Below are positions 1 through 7,739 of a stretch of DNA of 16,294 nucleotides, in pieces. A model generated the notes under the pieces. That model did not search any database and was not told the origin of the DNA. It saw nothing but the letters and a program-made list of their open reading frames with translations. The DNA comes from Coemansia sp. RSA 1804 (Eukaryota; Kickxellomycota; Kickxellomycetes; Kickxellales; Kickxellaceae): NCBI GenBank assembly GCA_027578815.1, contig JANBTH010000489.1, positions 1 through 16,294 of the forward strand, in the 5' to 3' direction. The stretch's first letter is position 1; the number at the start of each line of letters is the position of its first letter. The position numbers and the translations under genes are program-made.

Positions 1-90
1 GTAGGCGTAGCGGTTTACAAGGGCATAATAATCCGTAGAAAGGCGTCGAGCCAGATGCGTGATGAGAAAGAAAAAAAGGCGGAGTGGTGA
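1..90 (+). CDS. 3' end of an upstream gene (partial, unidentified)
   Basis: Reading from base 1 in frame 1 gives 29 codons ending in TGA at 88-90. The peptide has a short hydrophobic start (VGVAVYKGIII), then basic and charged residues (RRK, RDEKEKK) and ends in W. That would suit the cytosolic or matrix tail of a small membrane protein, but there is too little to identify a family. A competing reading is the opposite strand, which is also open over bases 1-60 and gives a protein-like sequence, but shows no ATG before the window edge. The TATA-like sequence at 128-134 lies just beyond the stop. The call rests on the open frame and the composition only. Confidence 0.4.
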   Translation, partial: VGVAVYKGIIIRRKASSQMRDEKEKKAEW

Positions 91-695
91 AGAGGGGTCC
101 CGCCGTCCCGCTGGGCGTGCCTGGCGTTATATAAGGCAAAGGTGTCTGCTGCCCTGCCTGCCGCCTTGCCGCCTTGTTGTCGTGCTGCCAACCGCTCAGC
201 ACGGCCGCCAGCTTTGCTCTTGCTCCTCTGCTCCTGGATTGCCATAACCCGATGTGCCTGCCGCGCATGCTGCGTGCGCAATGCAGCCAAAGACTAAAAA
301 AGGCTTTGCCCTCCCGCAAGCTGCCTCTTTTCTTTTTTTTGATTCTGCTACCGCTTCTGCTTGCGCTTGGTGCCCACAGCTGGGACGATTGGCTCTGCCT
401 GGTCCGCCCGCTTCAAAGCCACCCTCCCGCGCCATTGTTGCTGTCGTCCGGCTAAAGCGCTTCCATTGTTGCCGAAGCCTCCCGCCGCTGGTTGCTGCCG
501 CTTTTGGTTTAATTGCAGCCAGGCCAGGCTGCAGCCGCCCTCTTTGGGCAAAGGACTCTAAAAACAGGCATCAACAATGCGTGTGTTGTGCATGTCTTCT
601 CTCCCCTTGCCAGCTGCTGCGATAAATCCATCCCCAAGCGCCTTTATTTACCTTCTTTGTCTGTTTATAATTGTCCGACTCCTTTATACTCTAGA
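91..695. promoter_or_regulatory. Intergenic/promoter region upstream of the zinc-finger gene
   Basis: This 605-bp stretch has no convincing gene. It is rich in C/T runs and CTG/GCC triplets, so several frames stay open by chance for 60-120 codons. A TATATAA motif sits at 128-134, and a TATAA-like motif (tttataatt) lies near 664-672, just upstream of the chosen ATG. The frame of the zinc-finger gene stays open back to an ATG at 513. That extension would add 61 residues with no recognisable feature, so I treat it as leader. Confidence 0.5.
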
Positions 696-1493
696 ATGCC
701 TCCCGACTCTCCTGCTTCTTCTCCCGCTCCCGCTCCCGCTCCTGGTGCGCGTGCTGCGTGTGCCTGGGACTCCTGCTCCGCCGAATTCAGTTCTTTGCAT
801 CAGCTGGCCGCCCATCTCCTCTCCGCCCACATTGACCACGACCGTTCGCCCGATTCCGCGAATTCGTGCGAATGGTCCTCCTGCACCTCGCGTGGCCGTG
901 CTCAGCCGTCTCGCTCGGCCCTGATATCTCACATGAAAACTCACACCGGAAACCGCTCCTATCTGTGTCCTGCTGACGGCTGCAGCAAGGTATACAAGCG
1001 CTCCGACTTTCTTGCTAGACACATCTCCACCCATACCACACAGCCAACCACCTCAACTCCTTCGCGCCTTCGCGAAACGCAGGCCGATGATGCCTCGGAC
1101 GCCTCGTCTATCGAGGATGCTCCTTTGGCGCTCTCAAACTCCGCCGCCATGCAAGCGCCCCCAAATCCCGCTCGCAAGCGCCGCCGCCGCCGCAGTCGCC
1201 AACTCCAGCAGCGCCAGCCTTCGCCAAACTCTGTCTCTGACCATTCCGACGACGATGACGAGTTCAGCGACGACTCTGCAGCAAGTAACCACCACTCACT
1301 CAGCGCTGCGCGTGCGATCTCTTCTCATGACGCCCCCGAATCAGAGCGTCAAGCCGCTATGCTTGAGGCCCAGCTTGCCTACATTCGCGACCAGGTCTCT
1401 GCGCGCAAGGAGCGTCTCCTTCGCAACAAATCCAAGATGCGTCGGTTGCGCCTTGAAAACGACATCCTTATTGACGCCTTGGCTCGCACGTAG
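696..1493 (+). CDS. C2H2 zinc-finger protein with C-terminal coiled coil
   Basis: The protein has 265 residues and is probably a nuclear DNA-binding or chromatin protein. Three C2H2 fingers are visible: C22/C27/H40/H45, C58/C63/H79/H83 and C91/C96/H109/H113. The first two carry a Trp between the cysteines (CAWDSC, CEWSSC), the tandem CWCH2 arrangement known from Gli/Zic, PacC and related proteins. Finger 3 ends in the usual TH-T type linker. A Ser/Thr-rich stretch follows, then a strongly basic run (RKRRRRRSR, about 157-165, a likely NLS), an acidic Asp/Ser patch (about 185-197), and a charged helix with heptad-like Leu/Met at about 219-262, likely a coiled coil. The N-terminus is Pro/Ala repeats encoded by cccgct repeats. 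I chose the ATG at 696 because it has A at -3 and lies close to finger 1; the frame is open upstream to 513. PacC-like identity is possible, but the coiled coil argues against it. Chromatin-complex zinc-finger subunits (Iec1-like) are an alternative I cannot test. Confidence 0.75.
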   Translation: MPPDSPASSPAPAPAPGARAACAWDSCSAEFSSLHQLAAHLLSAHIDHDRSPDSANSCEWSSCTSRGRAQPSRSALISHMKTHTGNRSYLCPADGCSKVYKRSDFLARHISTHTTQPTTSTPSRLRETQADDASDASSIEDAPLALSNSAAMQAPPNPARKRRRRRSRQLQQRQPSPNSVSDHSDDDDEFSDDSAASNHHSLSAARAISSHDAPESERQAAMLEAQLAYIRDQVSARKERLLRNKSKMRRLRLENDILIDALART

Positions 1494-1871
1494 CCTTTGT
1501 CTCCCATCTTCCATGTAGCTACCATTCCAACCAGCATCTTCTCGATCTCTCGAATATAGGATAAAACTGCAAGCCCTTCTTCTCTTGTCCTCTTCTCTTG
1601 CTGCTGAATCAGCTGTGGAAAAATCGAAGGCTGTCTCTAAGCCACTACCGAGCTGTAAGCGACATTCCCAATCCACCTTTTACGCCCCTCAACAAGGCTA
1701 CATGAATGCCCTCTAGCCTTTCCACATGCTTTATACTGGATCTTGCAAGTTAACTGGCATTGGGGTTTGAATTGCGGAGGACAGACCGGGAAATATAATA
1801 AAACCAAAAGAAACATATTGTGCATTCCGCTGTACTTGCCTTACACAAAGTGCAATCAATTAATCGAACTC
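1494..1871. other. Convergent intergenic region with 3' UTRs
   Basis: This is the 378-bp space between the stop of the zinc-finger gene (+) and the stop of the F-box-like gene (-). A canonical AATAAA at 1797-1802 on the + strand could be the zinc-finger gene's polyadenylation signal, although it is about 300 nt past the stop. I see no TTTATT (minus-strand AATAAA) for the F-box gene. Short open frames here look like chance. Base composition changes from GC-rich to AT-rich across this region. Confidence 0.5.
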
Positions 1872-3440
1872 TTACACTATGTTTATCTGGCTACTTGGGA
1901 ATGCCTTGTCCAGATATATCTTTAGTTCGTATAGCTCCGTTTTTGAGTATCCATACCCGTTAGAGAACTTGAGATAGTGCATGTTTGATTGAATGGGCTC
2001 AACCAGTTTCTTTTCCTTTAAACCACGGACCCTTATTTCGTCAATGTACATACATTCCACGCTAGGTAACATGTATACCAGCTTTTCCAGGTTCTCGATA
2101 TTTACAAATCCAAATATTGAAACATCTGTAGCATATCTCCAGTTTATATGCTCAATATCAAGTGGAGACTCTTCTCTCCAAATTTTAACATTGCTATACT
2201 CGGCCAAGCCATTAATGTTAAACATGTTGTTTATATAGTTGTATATGTTTTCTCCCTTGTATTCTTCCTGCCCACCTCTTGCATACTGAACAAAAAGGTT
2301 TCTGGCTTTACTCAAATTGAGCTTTGTAAAGGAAACGAGTGCATCATCCATTTCCAACACCAAATTATTTATGATTTCCAAGCCACAAATCATTGTCAAA
2401 ACTAACAGGCTAAATGGGCAGAGCTGTACCCTAATAGTATCAAGGTTTGGTGCTGCTATTTTGTAGACAAACCTTCCTTCAAAGTACCTTTGGTTATTGT
2501 CAGGCTCGAATCGTAGTTGGAGCCGCCTCAGATTGGTAAAGTGCAGACATTCCGAATCGCCACTGCTTTCAAATGAGCCCCACTGGAGTTCACCGTTAAT
2601 AGATTCCAAATCCAGTACTGTTAAATTTTCCGCACAGACATTTGGCATAAAGGCTGTGCTATAGCCATAGTAGTCATAACAATATAGCTTGATAATTCTA
2701 AGCTTTTCTGAAAATTCAGATACATATTCAAGGGCAATTTGTGGATAACTGAGCCTTGTAAGCTGGTGCGCATAATCTTTTATTAGCGTTTTGGCAAATC
2801 CATGGACCACTGGCATACACATGCCTTCCCTCCATTCAATAATCTGAACATTAGGAATAAGATGAGCAAGCTGTTTGCCCAAAGATTCTGCTTCCGAAAT
2901 GCTGGATTCTTTACGGGTCAAGGCATTAAAGCCATATGTTCTGATAATTATTTCTAATTTATGCACGCTCTTCATTAATACCTTGTGTTTGCGAATCTTT
3001 CTGACAGTCGTGCGAAGGCTGTGAACTGGGTTGATAGATGTGGCAATAAAGATTTGAATATTCATGGGCAACAAATATTTGTAGCTAGGTCTTTTTCTAC
3101 TGATAATATCTAGATTAGATTTTAATGCATATTTCCCCAACTTTTCGCTTTCATGCTCATCTGAGCTACTTACTTCTTCGGGGCTTTCAATGTCAGAATC
3201 ATAAATCCCCTTGCTAAAGTTTCCTCGTTTGCGGTTCGATGGATAGATGCAGCCGACAAATGATGTCTTATGGACATAAGGAAGTGCCAGCTTTCTCCAT
3301 TTTACGCAGACTGCTGAAACCGCAAGCTTTGCTTTCCATATGTCAAGCATGTAGTGTTTAGAATATACACTATCGTCATTGTTCCAAATCAAGCGGAATA
3401 CCTTGAAAAGTACCAAATCGGGAAGCTTTTTGATGTTCAT
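1872..3440 (-). CDS. F-box/LRR-like protein, probably a lineage-expanded family
   Basis: This is a single-exon gene of 522 residues. The N-terminus (about residues 4-60) fits a degenerate F-box: LPDLVLFKVFRLI, then AVSAVCVKWRKLALPYV. In canonical family members this domain binds Skp1 in SCF ubiquitin ligases. After an acidic Ser-rich linker (about 80-100), the rest has scattered leucine-rich segments such as ENLTVLDLESI, NLRRLQLRF and NLDTIRVQLCPF, resembling irregular LRRs that could present a substrate surface. No catalytic motif or membrane segment is evident. The gene is much AT-richer in codon choice than its neighbours, which suggests a fast-evolving or differently aged locus. The start context is moderate (C at -3). 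The match to Kickxellales F-box-like families is from memory of their general pattern, not a search, so the function stays provisional. Confidence 0.65.
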   Translation of the reverse strand: MNIKKLPDLVLFKVFRLIWNNDDSVYSKHYMLDIWKAKLAVSAVCVKWRKLALPYVHKTSFVGCIYPSNRKRGNFSKGIYDSDIESPEEVSSSDEHESEKLGKYALKSNLDIISRKRPSYKYLLPMNIQIFIATSINPVHSLRTTVRKIRKHKVLMKSVHKLEIIIRTYGFNALTRKESSISEAESLGKQLAHLIPNVQIIEWREGMCMPVVHGFAKTLIKDYAHQLTRLSYPQIALEYVSEFSEKLRIIKLYCYDYYGYSTAFMPNVCAENLTVLDLESINGELQWGSFESSGDSECLHFTNLRRLQLRFEPDNNQRYFEGRFVYKIAAPNLDTIRVQLCPFSLLVLTMICGLEIINNLVLEMDDALVSFTKLNLSKARNLFVQYARGGQEEYKGENIYNYINNMFNINGLAEYSNVKIWREESPLDIEHINWRYATDVSIFGFVNIENLEKLVYMLPSVECMYIDEIRVRGLKEKKLVEPIQSNMHYLKFSNGYGYSKTELYELKIYLDKAFPSSQINIV

Positions 3441-3862
3441 TTGTAAAAAGTTAAAAGATATGAAAATGAATAATAGATAGAGAGATAAGAAATAATTGGA
3501 ATTGTATGGTTGTACTAGTAAAAGAAATAAATAGGAATTGACTGTTCGTTTTTTTGTGCGTGAGGAATTACTGAAATAAAAATAGAAATATATACTGAAA
3601 TACTACAGAGGTTCCATTGTTGTAAAGTAATTTGCTATATTAGCTAATTGCCATATAATGCAGCACTGGTACCATTGTAATACGAACGAGGTTCAACATT
3701 TCTAATGTACATAGCCGGTTCTTTTCTTTTTCTTGTGGACTCTATAAAGATAAAAACACATGAATGTGTTTAAAAGTCGTTGAAAGCAAAGAAAATGCAA
3801 GATTGTTGTGGAAATAAAAAGCGTACTTGACCTGTATAAACTAAAAAAATTGCAGCGAAAAA
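3441..3862. other. AT-rich intergenic region between the F-box gene and tRNA-Ile
   Basis: These 422 bp contain no open frame of note. They should hold the promoter of the F-box-like gene (reading left) and the 5' flank of the tRNA gene. TATAAA at 3835-3840, about 25 bp before the tRNA, is well placed for TFIIIB. An 8-bp inverted repeat (aaacacat at 3754-3761, atgtgttt at 3764-3771, 2-nt spacer) is present. I found no LTR, terminal inverted repeats or other sign of a mobile element. Confidence 0.5.
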
Positions 3863-3961
3863 GCTCCATTAGCTCAGCTGGTTAGAGCATCGTGCTTATA
3901 ATTTGGTCAAAGTTATGCTAAAGTCACGCGGATGTCGCCAGTTCGATCCTGGCATGGAGCA
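3863..3961 (+). tRNA. tRNA-Ile (anticodon UAU) with a 25-nt intron
   Basis: The full cloverleaf is visible. The acceptor stem is 3863-3869 with 3954-3960, perfectly paired. The D stem is 3872-3875 with 3885-3888. The anticodon stem is 3890-3894 with 3927-3931, including two G-U pairs. The T stem is 3937-3941 with 3949-3953 around the loop ttcgatc. The discriminator base is A3961. The anticodon loop is c-t-TAT-a-a, giving UAU, which reads the rare isoleucine codon AUA. A 25-nt intron (3901-3925) sits one base 3' of the anticodon, the standard position for eukaryotic tRNA introns; tRNA-Ile(UAU) is also intron-bearing in budding yeast. The mature length is 74 nt before CCA. The internal A box (about 3870-3881) and B box (gttcgatcc, 3941-3949) match pol III promoters. 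Confidence 0.95.
3901..3925 (+). other. tRNA-Ile intron
   Basis: Removing these 25 nt restores a 7-nt anticodon loop and lets 3927-3931 pair with 3890-3894. The exact boundaries could slide by one base, because A occupies both 3900 and 3901. Splicing would be by the tRNA endonuclease pathway, not the spliceosome. Confidence 0.85.
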
Positions 3962-4574
3962 ATATCTTTTTGTAGTTTCTGCACTTTTATTTTGTTATAT
4001 TTAAATAACAACAAAGAAAATGCTTGCAACAATACTGCATATCAAATGTAGCCATATGTATATTGCTTTCATTGACATATATTTATATTTGCTGGGATTG
4101 GACATGGCATACGTCGCGTACTAAGCAGTATGTGTGCAAAAAAGTGGTGTGTTTCTATTTTACCACACTAATCCGATAAATGCTACTAGCAAAGAGTCAT
4201 TCACTCAGAGTATAGTAGACATAGAAACAAGTAACATTACAGATAATGCACGTCTCTTATATACAACGGTTTCTCTTTGACCCATACGACCTGGCAAAAC
4301 AGATGACTGTTAATTGGATGAATGAACCGAGTCAAGTGACGTCGGCGCTGGCTTGTGCGCGCGTGCATTAACATTCTGATACATCACTGATTAATGGCCA
4401 GGCAGGCCGTCTTATGTTCTTTCCCATTTGCATCACTTTGCATCACTTTCTCTCCGCTTTCTTGCTGCTGTACTCTTTTACTTTTTCTGTCTTTCTAATT
4501 TAACTGCATTTTTTACATTGCACGCATTACGGCAATAGACCACTTTTTCTCTTTGCGGCCCATTCTCTCGCAAA
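3962..4574. promoter_or_regulatory. Promoter and leader of the YML020W-like gene
   Basis: These 613 bp are AT-rich at first and become C/T-rich close to the gene. Visible elements are a TATATA at 4258-4263; a cAMP-response-like octamer TGACGTCG at 4337-4344 (one base off the TGACGTCA palindrome recognised by ATF/CREB-type bZIP proteins); a tandem 10-mer gcatcacttt at 4430-4439 and 4440-4449; and a long pyrimidine-rich leader (about 4440-4560). A 29-codon upstream ORF starts at 4414 and stops at 4501-4503, before the main ATG. Transcription start is unknown, so the role of each element is inferred. Confidence 0.45.
3967..3971 (+). terminator. RNA polymerase III terminator of tRNA-Ile
   Basis: A run of five T residues begins 6 nt after the discriminator base. 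This is the usual pol III termination signal. Confidence 0.85.
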
Positions 4575-7500
4575 ATGGGTGCTTCTTCCGGAGACCGCAA
4601 AAAGCAGGCCGTTCTTGGCTCCATGGCCTCGGATTCCCAGACAGCGTCGTCCCCAGAGCTTGCGTCGCAGGTTGTATCTGAGCTGCTACAGTTTGACAGT
4701 CGGCCTCGCAGCTGGTCGGCCTGCAGCGATAGAAGCACTGGGTCGCATGGCGGCGGGACTCCGAGGAATGCTAGGACTCTGGCCACATTTCCAGGCCCTG
4801 TCAGAAAAAGTGCCATCCGCTCACTCCGGCCAGCATCCATCATGTCGAGTGGCCGAAGCAGTATAGGTGCCAGCATAGGCGCTAGCATAGGCAGTGACAT
4901 TTCCGGCAGTCTGCTTACGGCAAGCCAGCCAAGAGTCGCTACCACGTTTGCTGGCGACTCGCATCAAGTGGAGGCACGTGGGAAGATTTACACACAGTCG
5001 CACGCAGTCTCGAGCGAGACGAAGCCAGGCGCTGTACAGTCGTCACGCAGGCAAACGCTGGATATGATAAAGCCACTTGCTGCTCTTAATGCAGCAGGCA
5101 GCGAAAACGATGTAGTGGCATCGGTAGACAAGGTAGAAGGGGCAAGCGATGCAATGTCGCTCTCCTCCACAATGTCGAAATCTCGTCTTCACAGAAGAAA
5201 CACAGCATCTGGCGCTACCGTTGCACATGTCTCTGTCGAGAGCTCTCCAGCTCAGCCGAGCGAGGAGAAAAAGCCTTCTAGCGAGAACAAAGGAAACGTG
5301 CGGCCGAGTAGCACATATCTTTGGTCAACATTTTCGCGATTCTCATCCGGCGGATCGGCCATCGAGGGCGGCATTGCCACTCCCACCGGCAAAGGACAGG
5401 CGTCTGCAATTGACCACATGAAAAAGATGGAGCCAAAGGAAAACGCAATTCTTGACAATACACAAGACAAAATCACTGAAAGCTGTGAGATTGTCGATAA
5501 TACCGAGGATGTTGACACGGATACTGACCTCCATAAACCCAAGAGTGAGGAGAAAGTGAACAAAGATGGCAAGTGGATGTGGGGGTGGTTTGGTGCTCAA
5601 TCTAGTAATGCTGCACCATTTCCCAAGGACTCTGTAATTTCCTCAGCCCCAGCTCAGGCCACAGCCGAGATAGCAACTGGATCAGAGTCTGGTGCAAAGC
5701 CGGACGCAGAAGAGACACTTGACTCCAAAGACCACAACGTCCACCAAAAGGACAATGTGCTTCTTCCCGATCTTGTCTTTGACGAAAATACTACCACTTC
5801 CAACGATTCCAACACACACGGATCTAGCAAAAGCACAGGCAGCTCAACGACTGCTGACGAGTCAAGCAGCAGCGTCCGCAGCGCAGAATCATCAGACACT
5901 GTCGCAACGGCTTTGCAAAAGGACAATGGTACTCTATCCGACCATGAGTCGGAGCAGCCGATCTACAAAAAACTGCGCATTCTGGGAAGATCCGCTATAG
6001 ACTCGGCTATTGAGATGGCGCCTGGATGGGCCCGCTCGATGCTCTACGGAGGAAATGTCGCCGACATTCTAGGCCAACAAGATAATGGTGAAGGCCACGG
6101 ACATGCTAATTGCACCGGACAAAAGTCAGAAAGCGTAAAGGAATCTATGGATAGAGGTGCTAGGGATCTTGGGCGCATTGCTATAATTGGAATCCACGGC
6201 TGGTTTCCAACACGGATGGTACAGATGCTTGCCGGGGAGCCTACCGGAAGGTCTGAAAAGTTTTGTTTGATGATGCGCGATGCCCTGAAAGCGTATCTTC
6301 TAGAGAGCCACGGTGTTAATATTGATGAAAGCGATGTCAGTCTGTTTCCCCTGGTTGGCGAAGGCAAGATAGATGACCGTGTGGACTTGCTTCTTTCTCA
6401 GATCTTAGACGATGCAGAACCAGGCACAAGCGATCCAGAGCCAGTAGCATCAATGACAAAGGAAAGCGAGTCCATCTTCGTTGGCAACGGCAAAGCTGTA
6501 AATGCCAAAGATATGGCCTCACCATCTGTAGGTAAGAGTTCTCCTTCTAGTAAAACAAAGGCCTCTTCTGCTGCAGCTGGTTCCAGCGCCAACGCCAGAA
6601 ATAGTCATCCATCTAGTAAGCATTCCGAAATCGTGGCCAAACTACTTATGCCAGAGCGAGGCCAGCGTGTAGATAAGCTCAAGGATGCAGACACAGTCTT
6701 TGTGGTTACACATTCTCAAGGAACGCCTGTGTCGGCAATAATCCTGGAACGGTTGATTGAGATGGAGATAATCGATACAACTCGTCAGCGTGTTGCTATG
6801 TTGGCAATGGCTGGAATCAGTCATGGGCCTTTAGCCCATCTTAAGGACAATGTTGTCATTAAGTATATAGAGTCTGAGGCTGCTCGCGAGCTGTTTGAGC
6901 TGATGGATCCAAGCTCGCCACAGAGCCAACGGTATGTTGCTGCTCTAAGCACGGTGCTTCACCGGGGTGTGCGTCTGATTTGCATTGGATCGTGGGTTGA
7001 CGAGGTTGTACCGCTGTACTCTGCAATACTCCAAGGCGTTTCGCATCAGAACGTTTACCGCGCTGTCTACATAGATGCCCCCCACTATATCGACGACTTT
7101 CTGACAAATCTCATTGTTTTTGCGCTGCGGTTGCGCAACATGGGCATCTACGACCACGACCTGCTCATTCATCTTAGCGAGGTTGTGGCTGGGTCGCTGT
7201 GGGGTCATTCTGGCCACTCAACAGTCTATGGCGAGCCCTCTGTCTACAAGTTAGCAATACGCTGGCTGCTATACTCCATATCGCCGGCTGGCTCGGCTGT
7301 GCACGTATCTACATCAATTCCCACAGCGTTGCTCGGGTCAAACGCAGCTGGAGGGCACCTAGCTGGCAAGTGTGTAAATGTAAGCGGCCCTCAAATCCAT
7401 ATGTCGTATCGTCCATTTGACGCTACCAAGAAACTCAACCCGTTCTACATTCCCTGGATCATGCGCACCCTCTGGGACGAGCCAGAGATAAGGCAGAATG

Positions 7501-7616
7501 AGGTTCTGCGAATGGAGCTCCAGCGCCTGGTGCGACTGTTTGACCAGTGGACACCGGACACAAAGGTTGGAAAGGAGCTAAAGTACCGTTTAGAACCAGT
7601 ACGTGCCGCAATATGA
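4575..7616 (+). CDS. YML020W/YMC020W-like alpha/beta-hydrolase-fold protein
   Basis: The protein has 1013 residues in one exon, and the ATG lies in a strong context (A at -3, G at +4). Residues 1 to about 465 are Ser/Thr/Asp/Glu-rich and predicted disordered, with a Trp-rich spot WMWGWFG at 334-340. A hydrophobic helix-like segment follows at about 467-494. The conserved C-terminal part starts with GIHGWFP (539-545), the oxyanion-loop-type HG motif. A Ser-rich insertion lies at about 610-690. Then comes VVTHSQG with S714 as the putative nucleophile, in a T-H-S-Q-G elbow rather than GxSxG. D809 (SWVDEVVPLYSA) and H878 or H881 (WGHSGHS) could complete a triad. This pattern matches the fungal family of budding yeast YML020W, whose substrate is, to my knowledge, not established. 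A lipase-like activity is plausible but unproven. The 3' end faces SYO1, with AATAAA at 7680-7685. Confidence 0.78.
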   Translation: MGASSGDRKKQAVLGSMASDSQTASSPELASQVVSELLQFDSRPRSWSACSDRSTGSHGGGTPRNARTLATFPGPVRKSAIRSLRPASIMSSGRSSIGASIGASIGSDISGSLLTASQPRVATTFAGDSHQVEARGKIYTQSHAVSSETKPGAVQSSRRQTLDMIKPLAALNAAGSENDVVASVDKVEGASDAMSLSSTMSKSRLHRRNTASGATVAHVSVESSPAQPSEEKKPSSENKGNVRPSSTYLWSTFSRFSSGGSAIEGGIATPTGKGQASAIDHMKKMEPKENAILDNTQDKITESCEIVDNTEDVDTDTDLHKPKSEEKVNKDGKWMWGWFGAQSSNAAPFPKDSVISSAPAQATAEIATGSESGAKPDAEETLDSKDHNVHQKDNVLLPDLVFDENTTTSNDSNTHGSSKSTGSSTTADESSSSVRSAESSDTVATALQKDNGTLSDHESEQPIYKKLRILGRSAIDSAIEMAPGWARSMLYGGNVADILGQQDNGEGHGHANCTGQKSESVKESMDRGARDLGRIAIIGIHGWFPTRMVQMLAGEPTGRSEKFCLMMRDALKAYLLESHGVNIDESDVSLFPLVGEGKIDDRVDLLLSQILDDAEPGTSDPEPVASMTKESESIFVGNGKAVNAKDMASPSVGKSSPSSKTKASSAAAGSSANARNSHPSSKHSEIVAKLLMPERGQRVDKLKDADTVFVVTHSQGTPVSAIILERLIEMEIIDTTRQRVAMLAMAGISHGPLAHLKDNVVIKYIESEAARELFELMDPSSPQSQRYVAALSTVLHRGVRLICIGSWVDEVVPLYSAILQGVSHQNVYRAVYIDAPHYIDDFLTNLIVFALRLRNMGIYDHDLLIHLSEVVAGSLWGHSGHSTVYGEPSVYKLAIRWLLYSISPAGSAVHVSTSIPTALLGSNAAGGHLAGKCVNVSGPQIHMSYRPFDATKKLNPFYIPWIMRTLWDEPEIRQNEVLRMELQRLVRLFDQWTPDTKVGKELKYRLEPVRAAI

Positions 7617-7739
7617 GCCAGTATATCTCCTGTAGTTTTACCTTCACGCTTTTTGCATGTTCATCAACATCTTGACATTAATAAACGCTGTATTTGTTTT
7701 CATTTTTCACAAGCACAAAATAAAATAAAAGACTTGTTA
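7617..7739. other. Short convergent intergenic region
   Basis: Only 123 bp separate the stops of the hydrolase-like gene (+) and SYO1 (-). Two + strand AATAAA hexamers, at 7680-7685 and 7719-7724, can serve the hydrolase-like gene. The second lies 16 bp from the SYO1 stop, so the two transcripts probably overlap at their 3' ends. Confidence 0.6.

Noticed and set aside
174..625. Small proteins at 174-455 and 254-625
   Set aside because: Low-complexity Leu/Pro/Ala/Cys frames overlapping in different phases with no family features. Caused by C/T- and GCC-rich promoter sequence.
513..695. N-terminal extension of the zinc-finger protein from an ATG at 513
   Set aside because: The added 61 residues show no domain or conserved pattern, and a TATA-like motif plus a good start context lie at the 696 ATG.
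696..1493. Identification as PacC/Rim101
   Set aside because: The tandem CWCH2 fingers fit, but the protein is short and ends in a basic and coiled-coil region not typical of PacC. Kept as an alternative only.
3441..3862. LTR or other mobile element next to the tRNA gene
   Set aside because: No terminal repeats, target duplications or polymerase-like frames were found. Only a short 8-bp inverted repeat is present.
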